This document shows, in pieces, positions 44,177 through 54,110 of a DNA stretch of 64,000 nucleotides; position 1 is the first letter of the stretch, and every line of letters begins with the position of its first letter. A program made the translations under genes and the position numbers. This stretch comes from Azophilus sp963663395 (lineage in GTDB: Bacteria; Pseudomonadota; Gammaproteobacteria; Pseudomonadales; Azotimanducaceae), in contig OY760226.1 of the NCBI GenBank assembly GCA_963663395.1, positions 4,588,001 through 4,652,000 of the forward strand. Direction: 5' to 3'. The notes under the pieces are model-generated. The model was not told where the DNA came from. It saw only the letters and a program-made list of their open reading frames with translations, and searched no databases.

Positions 44177-44838
44177 GAGCCCTGCACCCCTTTGAGGAGC
44201 GGCACGAAGCGCACCTGTTTGACCGCATTCTCATCGAACCCATCGGCATTGCGGTCGATTACCCGGAGTTCCTGGACATCCCCCCCGCCCACGGGCAGCA
44301 CCATCCGTCCGCCCTCTTCAAGCTGGTCGAGCAGCGCCTTGGGAATGCCCCGGGGCGCCGCGGTCACCAGGATGCCGTCGAAAGGCGCCTGCTCCGGCCA
44401 GCCGAGATAACCGTCACCGATCTTCGTGACCACGTTGTTGAGCGACAGCGCATCGAAGCGTTCCCGGGCACGGGCGGCCAGGGCCTCGATGCGTTCGACG
44501 GTGAATACCCGGCGACAGAGGCCGGCGAGGATGGCCGCCTGGTAGCCCGAACCGGTACCGACCTCCAGGATTCTTGGCCGGGGCACGTTCAAAAGCGTGG
44601 CGGTCATCAGCGCCACGATCAGCGGTTGCGAGATGGTCTGGCCCTGGCCGATGGGCAGGGCGGTGTCTTCGTAGGCGCGGTGCGCCAGCGCCTCTTCGAT
44701 GAAGACGTGGCGGGGCGTGGCGGAAAACGCGTCGAGAACGTCGGGGTGGGTGATGCCCTGCTCCTCCAGGCGCGACACCAGGCGTTCCCGGGTTCGCCGC
44801 GAGGTCATGCCGATGCCGATGGGATCAATGCGGTTCAC
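44173..44838 (-). CDS. pcm: protein-L-isoaspartate O-methyltransferase
   Basis: A 221-residue SAM methyltransferase that repairs isoaspartyl residues in damaged proteins. T-I-S-Q-P and the SAM motif L-E-V-G-T-G-S-G-Y-Q are present, with A-Y-E-D-T-A-L-P-I-G-Q-G-Q upstream. I take GTG 44838 because GAGGAGG lies ten bases before it; ATG 44808 (MTSRRTRERL) is the other option. In most gammaproteobacteria surE and truD precede pcm; here ftsB does, 82 nt away from this start. Confidence 0.92.
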   Translation of the reverse strand: MNRIDPIGIGMTSRRTRERLVSRLEEQGITHPDVLDAFSATPRHVFIEEALAHRAYEDTALPIGQGQTISQPLIVALMTATLLNVPRPRILEVGTGSGYQAAILAGLCRRVFTVERIEALAARARERFDALSLNNVVTKIGDGYLGWPEQAPFDGILVTAAPRGIPKALLDQLEEGGRMVLPVGGGDVQELRVIDRNADGFDENAVKQVRFVPLLKGVQGS

Positions 44839-44920
44839 GTCGCGCTTGCCTCCTCGAGGGGTCTCTTCGCAAGGGTGGACCCGGAGAATTTCGGTTCGAA
44901 ACTCCACACGGCCACAGGGA

Positions 44921-45247
44921 CTATCTCTCGAGGTCTGGCGCTGTTCCGGGTGGTTCTCCCAAACTTCCCGGAGCCGCCTCCTCGGCCACGATGTAGAACG
45001 TCTCGCCTTCGCGGATCATGCCGAGATCGGCCCGGGCCCGCGCCTCGACGGCAGCGTTTCCCTCCTTCAGCGCCAGCACCTCGGCGGCCAGCAAGCGGTT
45101 GCGCTGCCGCTGCAGTTCGGCCCGGCGCTGCTGCTGCTCCAGCCGCTCGTTCAGGGCCTGCGCCGCGAAATAGCCGTCGTCGCTAAACCAGGCCCGGTAC
45201 TGCAGGCCGGCAATCAGCAGGACGAGCATGACGATCAAGAGCTTCAC
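44921..45247 (-). CDS. ftsB: cell division protein FtsB
   Basis: A 108-residue bitopic membrane protein of the FtsQLB divisome complex. A single N-terminal transmembrane helix (residues 3-15) is followed by a coiled coil (L-N-E-R-L-E-Q-Q-Q-R-R-A-E-L) and the A-R-A-D-L-G-M-I-R-E-G-E-T-F-Y segment conserved in FtsB. GTG 45247 overlaps the eno stop (GTGA). ispD and ispF normally follow; here pcm does. Confidence 0.92.
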   Translation of the reverse strand: MKLLIVMLVLLIAGLQYRAWFSDDGYFAAQALNERLEQQQRRAELQRQRNRLLAAEVLALKEGNAAVEARARADLGMIREGETFYIVAEEAAPGSLGEPPGTAPDLER

Positions 45248-46533
45248 GCGCCGTTGAACTCCGCCCGCCCCCGGTAGGTGGCCCCGGACCCAAGTGCTTC
45301 CTCGATGCGCAGCAACTGGTTGTACTTCGCAACCCGGTCCGAACGGCACAGGGAGCCGGTCTTGATCTGGCCGGCCGCCGCACCCACCGCCAGGTCCGCG
45401 ATGGTGGTGTCTTCGGTTTCCCCCGAACGGTGGGAGACGACCACCGTGTAGCCCGCCTCCCGTGCCATGGCGATGGCATCCAGGGTTTCCGACAGGGTGC
45501 CGATCTGGTTGAGCTTGATCAGAATCGAGTTGGCGATGCCCGCATCGATACCGCGCTTCAGAATGCTGGTGTTGGTGACGAAAAGGTCGTCTCCCACCAG
45601 CTGCACGCGCTCGCCCAGGCGTTGCGTCAAGAGCGCCCAGCCCTCCCAGTCCTCTTCGTCCATGCCGTCCTCGATGGACACGATGGGCTGGCCGTGGGCA
45701 AGTCCCGCGAGGTATTCGACGAACCCCGCGCTGTCGTAACGGGCGCCCTCGCCGGCCAGCACGTATTCGCCGTCGGCGAAGAACTCGGATGCCGCGCAAT
45801 CGAGCGCCAGGGTGACGTCGTCGCCCAGCCGATAGCCGGCCTGCTCCACCGCCTCGGCAATGATCTCCAGCGCTTCGCCGTTCGAGGCCAGGTTGGGTGC
45901 GAAACCGCCTTCGTCTCCGACCGCCGTGGTCAGCCCCCGGCCGCTCAGGACCTGTTTCAGGCCGTGAAAGATCTCCACGCCGCAACGTAACGCCTCGCTG
46001 AAACTCGCCTGCGAGACGGGCTGAATCATGAACTCCTGGATATCGAGATTGTTGTCCGCGTGCATGCCGCCATTGAGGATGTTCATCATGGGCACGGGCA
46101 GCCGCATGGACGGAGAGCCTGCGAGTTCGTTGATGTGCTCATACAGCGCCAGCTTCCGGTCGGCCGCACCGGCTTTCGCGGCCGCCAGCGACACCGCAAG
46201 CGTGGCATTGGCGCCCAGTCTCGACTTGTTGTCCGTCCCGTCGAGTTCGAGTATCCGCGCATCGACCGCGCGCTGCTCCGTGGCCTGGGCGCCTGCCAGC
46301 GCCGGCGCAACGATTTCCATCACCCCCCGCACCGCCGTGAGCACACTCTTGCCGACGAAGCGGCCCGGGTCGCCGTCGCGCAGTTCCAGCGCCTCCCTGG
46401 ACCCCGTGGATGCCCCCGACGGCGCAATGGCACGGCCAAAGCCGCCGGCCGCGGTACGCACGTCGGCCTCGACGGTCGGATTGCCCCGGGAATCGAGGAC
46501 CTGACGCGCCCGAACCGCGGCAATTCGGCTCAT
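45244..46533 (-). CDS. eno: enolase
   Basis: A 429-residue glycolytic enzyme converting 2-phosphoglycerate to phosphoenolpyruvate. S-G-A-S-T-G near residue 40, the metal-site S-I-E-D-G-M-D-E-E-D, the catalytic lysine region I-L-I-K-L-N-Q and S-H-R-S-G-E-T-E-D are all present. Length matches the family. Start overlaps the kdsA stop (ATGA), and the stop overlaps ftsB. Confidence 0.97.
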   Translation of the reverse strand: MSRIAAVRARQVLDSRGNPTVEADVRTAAGGFGRAIAPSGASTGSREALELRDGDPGRFVGKSVLTAVRGVMEIVAPALAGAQATEQRAVDARILELDGTDNKSRLGANATLAVSLAAAKAGAADRKLALYEHINELAGSPSMRLPVPMMNILNGGMHADNNLDIQEFMIQPVSQASFSEALRCGVEIFHGLKQVLSGRGLTTAVGDEGGFAPNLASNGEALEIIAEAVEQAGYRLGDDVTLALDCAASEFFADGEYVLAGEGARYDSAGFVEYLAGLAHGQPIVSIEDGMDEEDWEGWALLTQRLGERVQLVGDDLFVTNTSILKRGIDAGIANSILIKLNQIGTLSETLDAIAMAREAGYTVVVSHRSGETEDTTIADLAVGAAAGQIKTGSLCRSDRVAKYNQLLRIEEALGSGATYRGRAEFNGA

Positions 46534-47474
46534 GATTCATCGCCTCCGCTTTCGGCCGCCGCCGCACCGAGGCCTCGACTTGCCGCGGCAGACCCTGCCC
46601 CGGCAGACCCTGTCGCGTCAGCAGACCGCGGAGCGCATTTGCCCACCCGGTCTTCCAGGTACGGGCGCGCCTTTACGACCTCATCGAGGGCCTTCAGCCC
46701 GGCAAGCATTTCCGGCATCAAGCCCAAGGGCCAGGAGTTCGGGCCGTCGGACCTGGCATTGTCGGGGTCCGGATGGGTTTCCATGAACAGGCCCGCCACG
46801 CCGGCGCCGACCGCCGCGCGAGCCAACACCGGCACCATTTCGCGCTGGCCGCCGGAGGCATGGCCTTTTCCGCCCGGAAGCTGTGCCGAATGGGTGGCAT
46901 CGAAGACCACCGGGCAGTCCGTAGCGCGCAGGATCGAGAGCGATCTCATGTCGGAGATGAGGTTGTTGTAACCGAAACTCACGCCCCGCTCGCACACCAG
47001 TATCTGTTCGTTGCCGACCGCCCGCGCTTTCGCGACCACCTGCAACATGTCTGCCGGTGCCAGGAACTGACCCTTCTTGATGTTCACCGGCCTGCCGAGC
47101 GCACACACCCGCTGAACGAAATCGGTCTGGCGGCACAGGAACGCGGGCGTCTGAAGTACCGACACCACCTCCACCACCTGGTCCAGGGGCGTGTCTTCGT
47201 GCACATCGGTCAACACCGGCACGCCGACCTCGCGCTGCACTTTCTCCAGGATGCGCAGCCCCTCCTCCAGCCCCGGGCCGCGGAAGCTCCTGTGCGAGGA
47301 GCGGTTGGCCTTGTCGAACGAACTCTTGTAGATGAACGGGATGCCCAGGGAGCCGGCCATGTCCCTCAGCGCCGCCGCCGTCGAACAGGCCAGGGCTTCG
47401 CTCTCGATCACACAGGGGCCCGCAATGAGAAACATGGGCTCGCAAGACCCCACCTCGAACCCGCACAGACGCAT
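46530..47474 (-). CDS. kdsA: 3-deoxy-8-phosphooctulonate synthase
   Basis: A 314-residue enzyme that joins PEP and arabinose-5-phosphate to make KDO-8-phosphate for lipopolysaccharide. I-A-G-P-C-V-I-E-S, Y-K-S-S-F-D-K-A-N-R-S-S and G-V-S-F-G-Y-N-N are diagnostic. About 30 residues longer than usual: the C terminus continues as an Ala/Gly/Ser-rich tail, part of which comes from a 15-nt direct repeat (46586-46600 and 46601-46615). ATG 47474 shares its A with the pyrG stop (TGATG). Confidence 0.96.
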   Translation of the reverse strand: MRLCGFEVGSCEPMFLIAGPCVIESEALACSTAAALRDMAGSLGIPFIYKSSFDKANRSSHRSFRGPGLEEGLRILEKVQREVGVPVLTDVHEDTPLDQVVEVVSVLQTPAFLCRQTDFVQRVCALGRPVNIKKGQFLAPADMLQVVAKARAVGNEQILVCERGVSFGYNNLISDMRSLSILRATDCPVVFDATHSAQLPGGKGHASGGQREMVPVLARAAVGAGVAGLFMETHPDPDNARSDGPNSWPLGLMPEMLAGLKALDEVVKARPYLEDRVGKCAPRSADATGSAGAGSAAASRGLGAAAAESGGDES

Positions 47475-49129
47475 CAGCCCGTTCCGTCTTTGAGCAGTAC
47501 CGGGCCGACCAGGGATTTTTCTTTGGCCGCGGCTATGAACCCGTTGAAAAGCGGGTGCCCGCCGCGTGGCGAGGAGGTGAATTCGGGGTGGAACTGGCAG
47601 GCGATGAACCAGGGATGATCGGCGATTTCGATCATTTCGACGAGTTCGCCGTCTTCGGAGCGGCCCGCCACCCGCATGCCCCGCTCCTCGAATCTTTGCA
47701 TGTAGTGGTTGTTTACTTCGTAACGATGGCGGTGCCGTTCGTGGACCACCTTCTGCCCGTAGGTCTGCCTGGCCAGGGAATCCTCCGTGAGCACACAGGC
47801 CTGTTCGCCAAGGCGCATGGTGCCGCCGAGGTCTTCGTCGCCGGTGCGCTGTTCGACCTGGCCTTCCCGGTCGGTCCATTCGGTGATCAGGCCGATCACC
47901 GGGTGCGACGTGGCGATGTCGATTTCAGTTGAGTGGGCGTCCTCGAGGCCGCAGACATTGCGGGCGAAGTCGATGATGGCGGCGTGCAGGCCGTAGCAGA
48001 TGCCGAGATAGGGAACGCCGTTCGCGCGGGCATAACCGGCGGCCAGAATCTTGCCCTCGAACCCCCGCTGCCCGAACCCGCCGGGCACCAGGATGGCGCT
48101 CACCGCATCGAGCCTTCCGGTGCCTTCCTGCTCCAGTTCCTCCGCATCGATGAAGTCGATGTTGACGCGGGTGCGCGACTGGATGCCGGCATGGCGCACC
48201 GCTTCGATCAGCGACTTGTAGGCATCGAGCAGGTCGAGGTACTTGCCGATTATGGCGATGCGCACTTCCCGTACCGGGTGCAGTTCCGCATCGACCACCG
48301 CCCGCCAGCTCGACAGGTCCGCCGGGTCGCAGGCGAGCCGCATCTTTTCGACCAGGTAGTCGTCGACGCCCTGTTCCTTGAGAGCGGCCGGCACCTGGTA
48401 GATCGTTTCGAAGTTGACGATGGATACCACCGCCCGCGCCTCGACGTTGGTGAAAAGCGCAATCTTGCCCCGGGCGTCCTCCGGCAACTCCTGGTCCGAG
48501 CGGCACACCAGGATGTCGGGTTGCAGGCCGATGGAGCGCAGCTCCTTCACCGAATGCTGGGTCGGCTTGGTCTTGATCTCCCCTGCCGCGCTGAGATAGG
48601 GCACCAGGGTGAGGTGGATGATCAGCGCCCGGTCCGAGCCGACCTCGAGCCGGAACTGGCGAATCGCTTCCAGGAAGGGTTGAGATTCGATATCGCCGAC
48701 CGTGCCGCCGGTCTCGACGATGACCACGTCCACACCTTCGCCGACCAGCTTGATGCGCCGCTTGATCTCGTCGGTGATGTGCGGAATGACCTGCACCGTG
48801 CCGCCCAGGTAGTCGCCGCGCCGTTCCCGCCGGATCACCTCGGCGTAGACGGTGCCGGTCGTGAAGTTGTTCAGCCGGGACATGCGCACGCCGGTAAAGC
48901 GTTCGTAGTGGCCGAGGTCGAGGTCGGTCTCGGCGCCGTCAGCCGTGACGAATACTTCCCCGTGCTGGAACGGATTCATCGTCCCGGGATCGACATTGAT
49001 GTACGGGTCCATCTTCAGGACGTTGACGTTGAGACCGCGCGCATCCAGGACGGAAGCGAGAGATGCAGTGAGAATTCCCTTTCCCAGGGAAGAGACGACG
49101 CCGCCGGTAACAAATACGAATCGCGTCAT
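47474..49129 (-). CDS. pyrG: CTP synthase
   Basis: A 551-residue enzyme making CTP from UTP and glutamine. N-terminal synthetase domain with F-V-T-G-G-V-V-S-S-L-G-K-G; C-terminal class I glutaminase domain with the nucleophile in L-G-I-C-Y-G-L and the histidine/glutamate pair in C-Q-F-H-P-E-F. ATG 49129 has GGAG before it; ATG 49144 would add five residues. First of the pyrG-kdsA-eno-ftsB set, 149 nt after tilS. Confidence 0.97.
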   Translation of the reverse strand: MTRFVFVTGGVVSSLGKGILTASLASVLDARGLNVNVLKMDPYINVDPGTMNPFQHGEVFVTADGAETDLDLGHYERFTGVRMSRLNNFTTGTVYAEVIRRERRGDYLGGTVQVIPHITDEIKRRIKLVGEGVDVVIVETGGTVGDIESQPFLEAIRQFRLEVGSDRALIIHLTLVPYLSAAGEIKTKPTQHSVKELRSIGLQPDILVCRSDQELPEDARGKIALFTNVEARAVVSIVNFETIYQVPAALKEQGVDDYLVEKMRLACDPADLSSWRAVVDAELHPVREVRIAIIGKYLDLLDAYKSLIEAVRHAGIQSRTRVNIDFIDAEELEQEGTGRLDAVSAILVPGGFGQRGFEGKILAAGYARANGVPYLGICYGLHAAIIDFARNVCGLEDAHSTEIDIATSHPVIGLITEWTDREGQVEQRTGDEDLGGTMRLGEQACVLTEDSLARQTYGQKVVHERHRHRYEVNNHYMQRFEERGMRVAGRSEDGELVEMIEIADHPWFIACQFHPEFTSSPRGGHPLFNGFIAAAKEKSLVGPVLLKDGTG

Positions 49130-49278
49130 GGGCTCCATCTGCAAACGGCCCGGGCCAATGCCCCGACCGGACAGCCACCTTTACGAATGGATTCGAGACA
49201 TTGTCGCCGATCTCGAAGCTCTTCAGCGGGTGGCCAAGATGGGATTGCACAATAGCAAAACCCGTTCGGAAGGACAAA

Positions 49279-50583
49279 TTACGGGTTCGGGTTCGGCTCC
49301 CAGGTAACGCGCCAGCGGGGGTCCTCGTCGGGCGAGTCCGCGGTGGCGATGCCGGGAACGGAAAGCAGCGCGTCTCCGGAATAGATCAGGGGCCAGGTAC
49401 GCCGCTGCCAGGGCGGAATCTCCGCAGCGTGCAGGAGCTTTTTAACGGAGCGCGTCCTGCCCCCGCTACGCAGGCTTTCGCCGCCGCGCCGGAACCGGAC
49501 TTCAACGGCGCCGGTGGCATGGAATCCGGCGGTGTGCGGTTCGGCCGCCAGGTTTCCGTGAGGCAACGCCAGCACGCCAGGCAGGTCGAGGCGGTAACTC
49601 CGGCGCAGTTCGATATCCGGCCCGGTGTAGACCGCCATTTCGCCATGGCGGCGAAGCACGCCGTACTGCAGGGTCAGCCGGGGGTGTGCGTCCGACGGCG
49701 CATCGAACTGCCGGGCAAATTCAGCGAGTGCGCGCTCCGTTGCGGAGAACTCGCCCAGACCGCGCAGCCAGAGCCGCAATACCGGCGCACGGTGCTCCAC
49801 CGGAAATTCCCCAAGGGCGAGCGTCCACCCCCCGTTTGGCCTGTTCCCCGCCAAGGGTGCGCCGGCCACGGCATCGCCGGAACGGGCAGCAGCCGAAACG
49901 CTGTCGGCCAGGTGATTGAGCAGCGCATCGCGGGCGAACTGCGTTGCCGCACTCGCTGCCAGGGTCTTCGCCACATCCGGCCAGCGCCCGGCCAGCCTGG
50001 GAATGATCTCCCGGCGCAGGAAATTCCGATCGAAGTCCACCCGGGCGTTGGAAGGGTCTTCAATCCAGTCTAGCCCCGCGTCCCGGGCGTGGCGTAACAG
50101 GGCTTCCCTGGGTGTCCCGAGCCAGGGCCGCAGGATGCGGGCTCCGCAATGCAGGCGCCGGGTCCGCGGCATGCCGAGCGGGGCGCGACCCTGAACGAGC
50201 CGCAACAGTACGGTCTCCGCCTGGTCATCCTGGTGGTGACCCAGCAACAGCAGATCGTCGGCTTCGAGCAGGTCGTCGAAGACCGCATAGCGTGCGGCAC
50301 GCGCGGCCGCCTCGCTGCCATCTCCCGGGTCGGCACGCCCGCTTGAGAAACGGATACCCAGTTCCCGGCAGAATTCGTCACAGCGGCGTTCCCAGCGCAC
50401 CGAGTCGGGATGCAGGCCGTGCTCGACGTGCAGGGCGGCGACACCGGCATCGACCGCCCGGCCGAGGTGGAGCAATACGGTGGAGTCGAGTCCCCCGGAA
50501 AAACCCACGAACAGCCGCCGGTAGGGAAACTCCGCAAGCTGGGACCGCAACCGTTCCTCCAGACTGGATCGGGGAACGTTCAA
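49279..50583 (-). CDS. tilS: tRNA(Ile)-lysidine synthetase
   Basis: A 434-residue ATP-dependent enzyme that converts C34 of the AUA-reading tRNA to lysidine. The PP-loop S-G-G-L-D-S is at 29-34, G-H-H-Q-D-D-Q-A-E-T follows, and a C-terminal TilS domain begins near residue 350. The ATG overlaps the dnaE stop (ATGA). In Pseudomonas accA sits between dnaE and tilS; it is absent here. Confidence 0.95.
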   Translation of the reverse strand: MNVPRSSLEERLRSQLAEFPYRRLFVGFSGGLDSTVLLHLGRAVDAGVAALHVEHGLHPDSVRWERRCDEFCRELGIRFSSGRADPGDGSEAAARAARYAVFDDLLEADDLLLLGHHQDDQAETVLLRLVQGRAPLGMPRTRRLHCGARILRPWLGTPREALLRHARDAGLDWIEDPSNARVDFDRNFLRREIIPRLAGRWPDVAKTLAASAATQFARDALLNHLADSVSAAARSGDAVAGAPLAGNRPNGGWTLALGEFPVEHRAPVLRLWLRGLGEFSATERALAEFARQFDAPSDAHPRLTLQYGVLRRHGEMAVYTGPDIELRRSYRLDLPGVLALPHGNLAAEPHTAGFHATGAVEVRFRRGGESLRSGGRTRSVKKLLHAAEIPPWQRRTWPLIYSGDALLSVPGIATADSPDEDPRWRVTWEPNPNP

Positions 50584-53500
50584 TGTCGTCGACTGAACGC
50601 AGGCCGATTCGTGGAATAGTGGAAGGCTACGTTCTCCGTGCCGAATTCGGACTGCAACTGCGAGAGCAGTTCATCACTGCCCCGGACGCTCCAAGCGGGC
50701 CCCAGGCGCACCCACCCTTCTGCGCTGCGGGACGTGTAGCAGATGCTGACAGGGCAACCGCCATTCTCGCTGACGTGGGGCGCAAACACCGTCTTCAGGC
50801 GCCCGGCCGCATCCGGGGCGATGTCGGCGTCGCGCAGATGGATGTGCAACCCGTCCGAAAACCGGCTCCGCGCTTCCTCCACGCTCAGGGCACGTTGAGC
50901 CACCAGCTTGTAGCCGTCGGTAAACTCGTCTTTCTGCACCTCGCCCTCCAGGATGACGAGGCGGTCTTTTTCCAGCTTGTTCCGGTCCCGTTCATAGACC
51001 TCGGGGAAGAACGAAGCCTCCATGCGGCCCGAGCCGTCATCGATTACGGCGAAGCCCATGGTATCGCCCCGGCGGCCCCGGCGCGTGCGGAGACTCTGCA
51101 CCATGGCGCCCACGACGCGCTTCTCCCTGCCCGCCCGCAGCGCGCCAATCCGCGTACAGAAGTGGTTCAACTCCCCCTGGTACGAATCGATCGGATGCCC
51201 CGTCAGATAAAACCCGAGGGTTTCCTTCTCGCCTTCCAGACGCTCTTCCGCCGACCAGGGACGAACGCCGGCTGTCGACGGAGCCGGTGTCGTCGGGGTA
51301 TTGATGCCACCGAACATGTCCACCATGCCGGACGCCGCATTGCGTGCCGCCTGGTCCGCCCCATGCAGGGCCTGGTCCAGGTCGCCCCACAACCGGGCTC
51401 GCACCGCTCCCGCGGATTCGCCAGCATGCGCGAAGTCGTCGAGAGCGCCGCAACGGATCAGCGCTTCCATGACCCGCCGGTTCGCCTTCTTTGCGTCCAC
51501 CCGCACACAGAATTCCGCAAGGTCGCGGAAGGGACCGGAAGCCCGCGCCGCCTCTATCGCTTCCACCGGACCCTCCCCGACGCCGCGTACTGCGCCGAGC
51601 CCGTAAACCACCCCTCCGTCGGCCACCGTGAACCGGAAACTGCTCAGGTTGACGTTCGGGGGCTCCAGCGGCAATCCCATGCTCTGCAACTCATTGACGA
51701 GGGTGACCACCTTGTCGTTGTGCTGCATGTCCGCCGACAGGGTCGCTGCCATGAACTGGGCCGGATAGTTCGCCTTCAGCCAGGCGGTCTGGTAGGAAAC
51801 CAGCGCATAGCCGGCCGAGTGCGACTTGTTGAACGCATAACCGGCGAACTTCTCCATCTGGTTGAACAGGTCGTTGGCGAGGGTTGCATCCACGCCGTTG
51901 CCCGCGGCGCCTTCCTCGAACTCGCGGCGGACCTTTTCCATTTCCTCCGGTTTCTTCTTCCCCATGGCCCGGCGCAACAGGTCCGCCTGGCCCAGGGTGA
52001 ACCCCGCGAGCACCTGCGCGGTTTCCATCACCTGTTCCTGGTAGAGCATCACCCCGTAGGTGCCCTTGAGCACCGGCTCGAGGTCCGGGTGCGGATAGGT
52101 CACCCTTTCCTGTCCGTGTTTGCGGCCGACGTACTCCTCCACCGCGCCGGATTGCAGCGGCCCGGGACGGAACAGGGCAATTGAGGCAATGATGTCGTCG
52201 ATGTTGTCCGGCTTGAGACCCCGGATCAGTTCCTTCATGCCGCGGGATTCGAGCTGGAAGACGCCGGTGGTCTCCGCCTTCTTCAGCAGGCTGTAAGTGG
52301 CCGGATCGTCCAGCGGAATGTTCTCGATCTGCAGCGGCTCCTCGTCGCCGCGCTGCGCATTGACGGCCTTGACCGTCCAGTCGATGATCGTCAGCGTCTT
52401 GAGGCCCAGGAAGTCGAACTTCACGAGCCCTGCACGCTCCACGTCGTCCTTGTCGAACTGGGAGACGAGGCCGCTGCCCATTTCGTCCACGCTTACCGGC
52501 ACGTAGGTCTGCAGCCTGCCCGGCGCGATGACCACACCGCCGGCGTGTCGGCCCTCGTTGCGAACGATGCCCTCGAGCCTGAAGGCCATGTCCATGATCT
52601 CGCCGGCTTCCTCGTCCTCCTCGACGAACGTCTTGAGGTCGGCGCTCTCCTGCATGGCCTTCTCGAGCGTCATCCCCACCTGGAATGGAATCAGCTTGGC
52701 GAGCCTGTCCCCCAACCCGTACGGTTTTCCCTGGGCACGCGCCACGTCCCGCACCACGGCCTTGGCCGCCATCGTGCCGAAGGTGACGATCTGGCTGACG
52801 GCGTCGCGGCCGTAGCGTTCCGTGACATGCTCGATGACCCGGTCGCGCCCATCCATGCAGAAGTCCACGTCGAAGTCCGGCAGGGATACCCGCTCCGGGT
52901 TCAGGAACCGCTCGAAAAGCAGGTCGTAACGGATGGGGTCGAGGTCCGTGATCCTGAGTGCGTAGGCCACCAGCGAACCGGCGCCGGAACCGCGTCCCGG
53001 GCCGACCGGGATATCCCGCCTTCGTGCCCAGGCGATAAATTCCATGACCACCAGGAAGTAGCCCGGGAATCCCATTTTCCGGATGACGTCCAGTTCATAC
53101 TCAAGGCGGTGCTCATAGGCGTTCGCATCCACCTCGCCGGCCCCGAGCGAGGCGATTTCGGCCAGGCGCTCCGCCAACCCATTCCTGGCCTCCGTTGCCA
53201 GGTAGTCTTCCAGGCTTTCTCCCTCCGGTACCGGGTAACTCGGCAGGTAGGTCTCGTCGGTGTCCGGCCAGACCGTGCAGCGGCGGGCAATCTCCAGGGA
53301 GTTGTCGAGGGCTTCCGGAAGGTCGGCGAACAGCACCGCCATCTCCTTGACGGATCTGAAGTACTGGGAGGAACTGTATTGACGTTCCCGTCGCGGGTCG
53401 CCAAGGGTCCTGCCCTGCTGGATGCAGACCCGGGTTTCATGGGCCTCGAAATCATCCTCGTCCAGGAAGCAGACATCGTTTGTGGCAACGACCGGCAATT

Positions 53501-54110
53501 CCAGCTCCGCCGCAAGCTGCAACACGTCCCGCAGATATCTTTCCTCGTCGGGCCGGCCGGTGCGCTGCAGTTCGACATAAAAGCGCTGCGGAAAGCGACC
53601 TGCCCACCACTCGGCTGCCCGGCGCGCGCCGGTGGCATCCCCGCGCAACAGGGCGCGGCCGATTTCGCCGTTGCGGCCTCCGGACAGCGCGATCAGTCCC
53701 TCGGCATTCCCGCCAAGCTGCTCGCGATTGACGGTACCCCACCTCCTGCGGTCGCCGTGCGCAAGCGATGCAAGGCCGAGCAGGTTGCCGTAGCCGGCGG
53801 CGCTGCAGGCGAGCAGCGTCAGACCGGCCTCCCCGCTACCCGGTGAATCCGCGGGCGCATGGCAGGTTGCAGCCTGGGGGCCCCCGTTTTCCGGGCAGCG
53901 GAGGTCGAGCCCCGCTATGGGTTTGACACCAAGGTCCGTACAGGCCCGGTGGAATTTCATGAGCCCGTAAAGATTGCTGCTATCCGTCAGGGCCACGGCG
54001 GGCATCGACAATTCCGCCGCGCGCCGGGCGAGGTCCTTCAGGCGGATCAATCCGTCGGCAATGGAGTACTCGCTGTGCACGCGAAGATGGACGAAACCGG
54101 CGGCGCTCAC
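50580..54110 (-). CDS. dnaE: DNA polymerase III alpha subunit
   Basis: The 1176-residue catalytic subunit of the replicative polymerase. N-terminal PHP domain begins H-L-R-V-H-S-E-Y-S; the polymerase aspartates lie in P-D-F-D-V-D-F and K-F-D-F-L-G-L. A helix-hairpin-helix and OB-fold region make up the C-terminal third. GTG 54110 overlaps the rnhB stop (GTGA); upstream in-frame ATG 54227 would lie deep in rnhB. Length is normal for a proteobacterial DnaE1. Confidence 0.97.
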   Translation of the reverse strand: MSAAGFVHLRVHSEYSIADGLIRLKDLARRAAELSMPAVALTDSSNLYGLMKFHRACTDLGVKPIAGLDLRCPENGGPQAATCHAPADSPGSGEAGLTLLACSAAGYGNLLGLASLAHGDRRRWGTVNREQLGGNAEGLIALSGGRNGEIGRALLRGDATGARRAAEWWAGRFPQRFYVELQRTGRPDEERYLRDVLQLAAELELPVVATNDVCFLDEDDFEAHETRVCIQQGRTLGDPRRERQYSSSQYFRSVKEMAVLFADLPEALDNSLEIARRCTVWPDTDETYLPSYPVPEGESLEDYLATEARNGLAERLAEIASLGAGEVDANAYEHRLEYELDVIRKMGFPGYFLVVMEFIAWARRRDIPVGPGRGSGAGSLVAYALRITDLDPIRYDLLFERFLNPERVSLPDFDVDFCMDGRDRVIEHVTERYGRDAVSQIVTFGTMAAKAVVRDVARAQGKPYGLGDRLAKLIPFQVGMTLEKAMQESADLKTFVEEDEEAGEIMDMAFRLEGIVRNEGRHAGGVVIAPGRLQTYVPVSVDEMGSGLVSQFDKDDVERAGLVKFDFLGLKTLTIIDWTVKAVNAQRGDEEPLQIENIPLDDPATYSLLKKAETTGVFQLESRGMKELIRGLKPDNIDDIIASIALFRPGPLQSGAVEEYVGRKHGQERVTYPHPDLEPVLKGTYGVMLYQEQVMETAQVLAGFTLGQADLLRRAMGKKKPEEMEKVRREFEEGAAGNGVDATLANDLFNQMEKFAGYAFNKSHSAGYALVSYQTAWLKANYPAQFMAATLSADMQHNDKVVTLVNELQSMGLPLEPPNVNLSSFRFTVADGGVVYGLGAVRGVGEGPVEAIEAARASGPFRDLAEFCVRVDAKKANRRVMEALIRCGALDDFAHAGESAGAVRARLWGDLDQALHGADQAARNAASGMVDMFGGINTPTTPAPSTAGVRPWSAEERLEGEKETLGFYLTGHPIDSYQGELNHFCTRIGALRAGREKRVVGAMVQSLRTRRGRRGDTMGFAVIDDGSGRMEASFFPEVYERDRNKLEKDRLVILEGEVQKDEFTDGYKLVAQRALSVEEARSRFSDGLHIHLRDADIAPDAAGRLKTVFAPHVSENGGCPVSICYTSRSAEGWVRLGPAWSVRGSDELLSQLQSEFGTENVAFHYSTNRPAFSRRH

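Noticed and set aside
43277..44249. A longer NlpD frame starting at 44249
   Set aside because: This part is an out-of-frame reading of the DUF368 gene; NlpD homology and its lipoprotein signal begin at 43277.
50112..52184. A 690-codon plus-strand frame opposite dnaE and the tilS start
   Set aside because: No recognisable domain, Arg/Pro-rich composition, and it mirrors confirmed genes.
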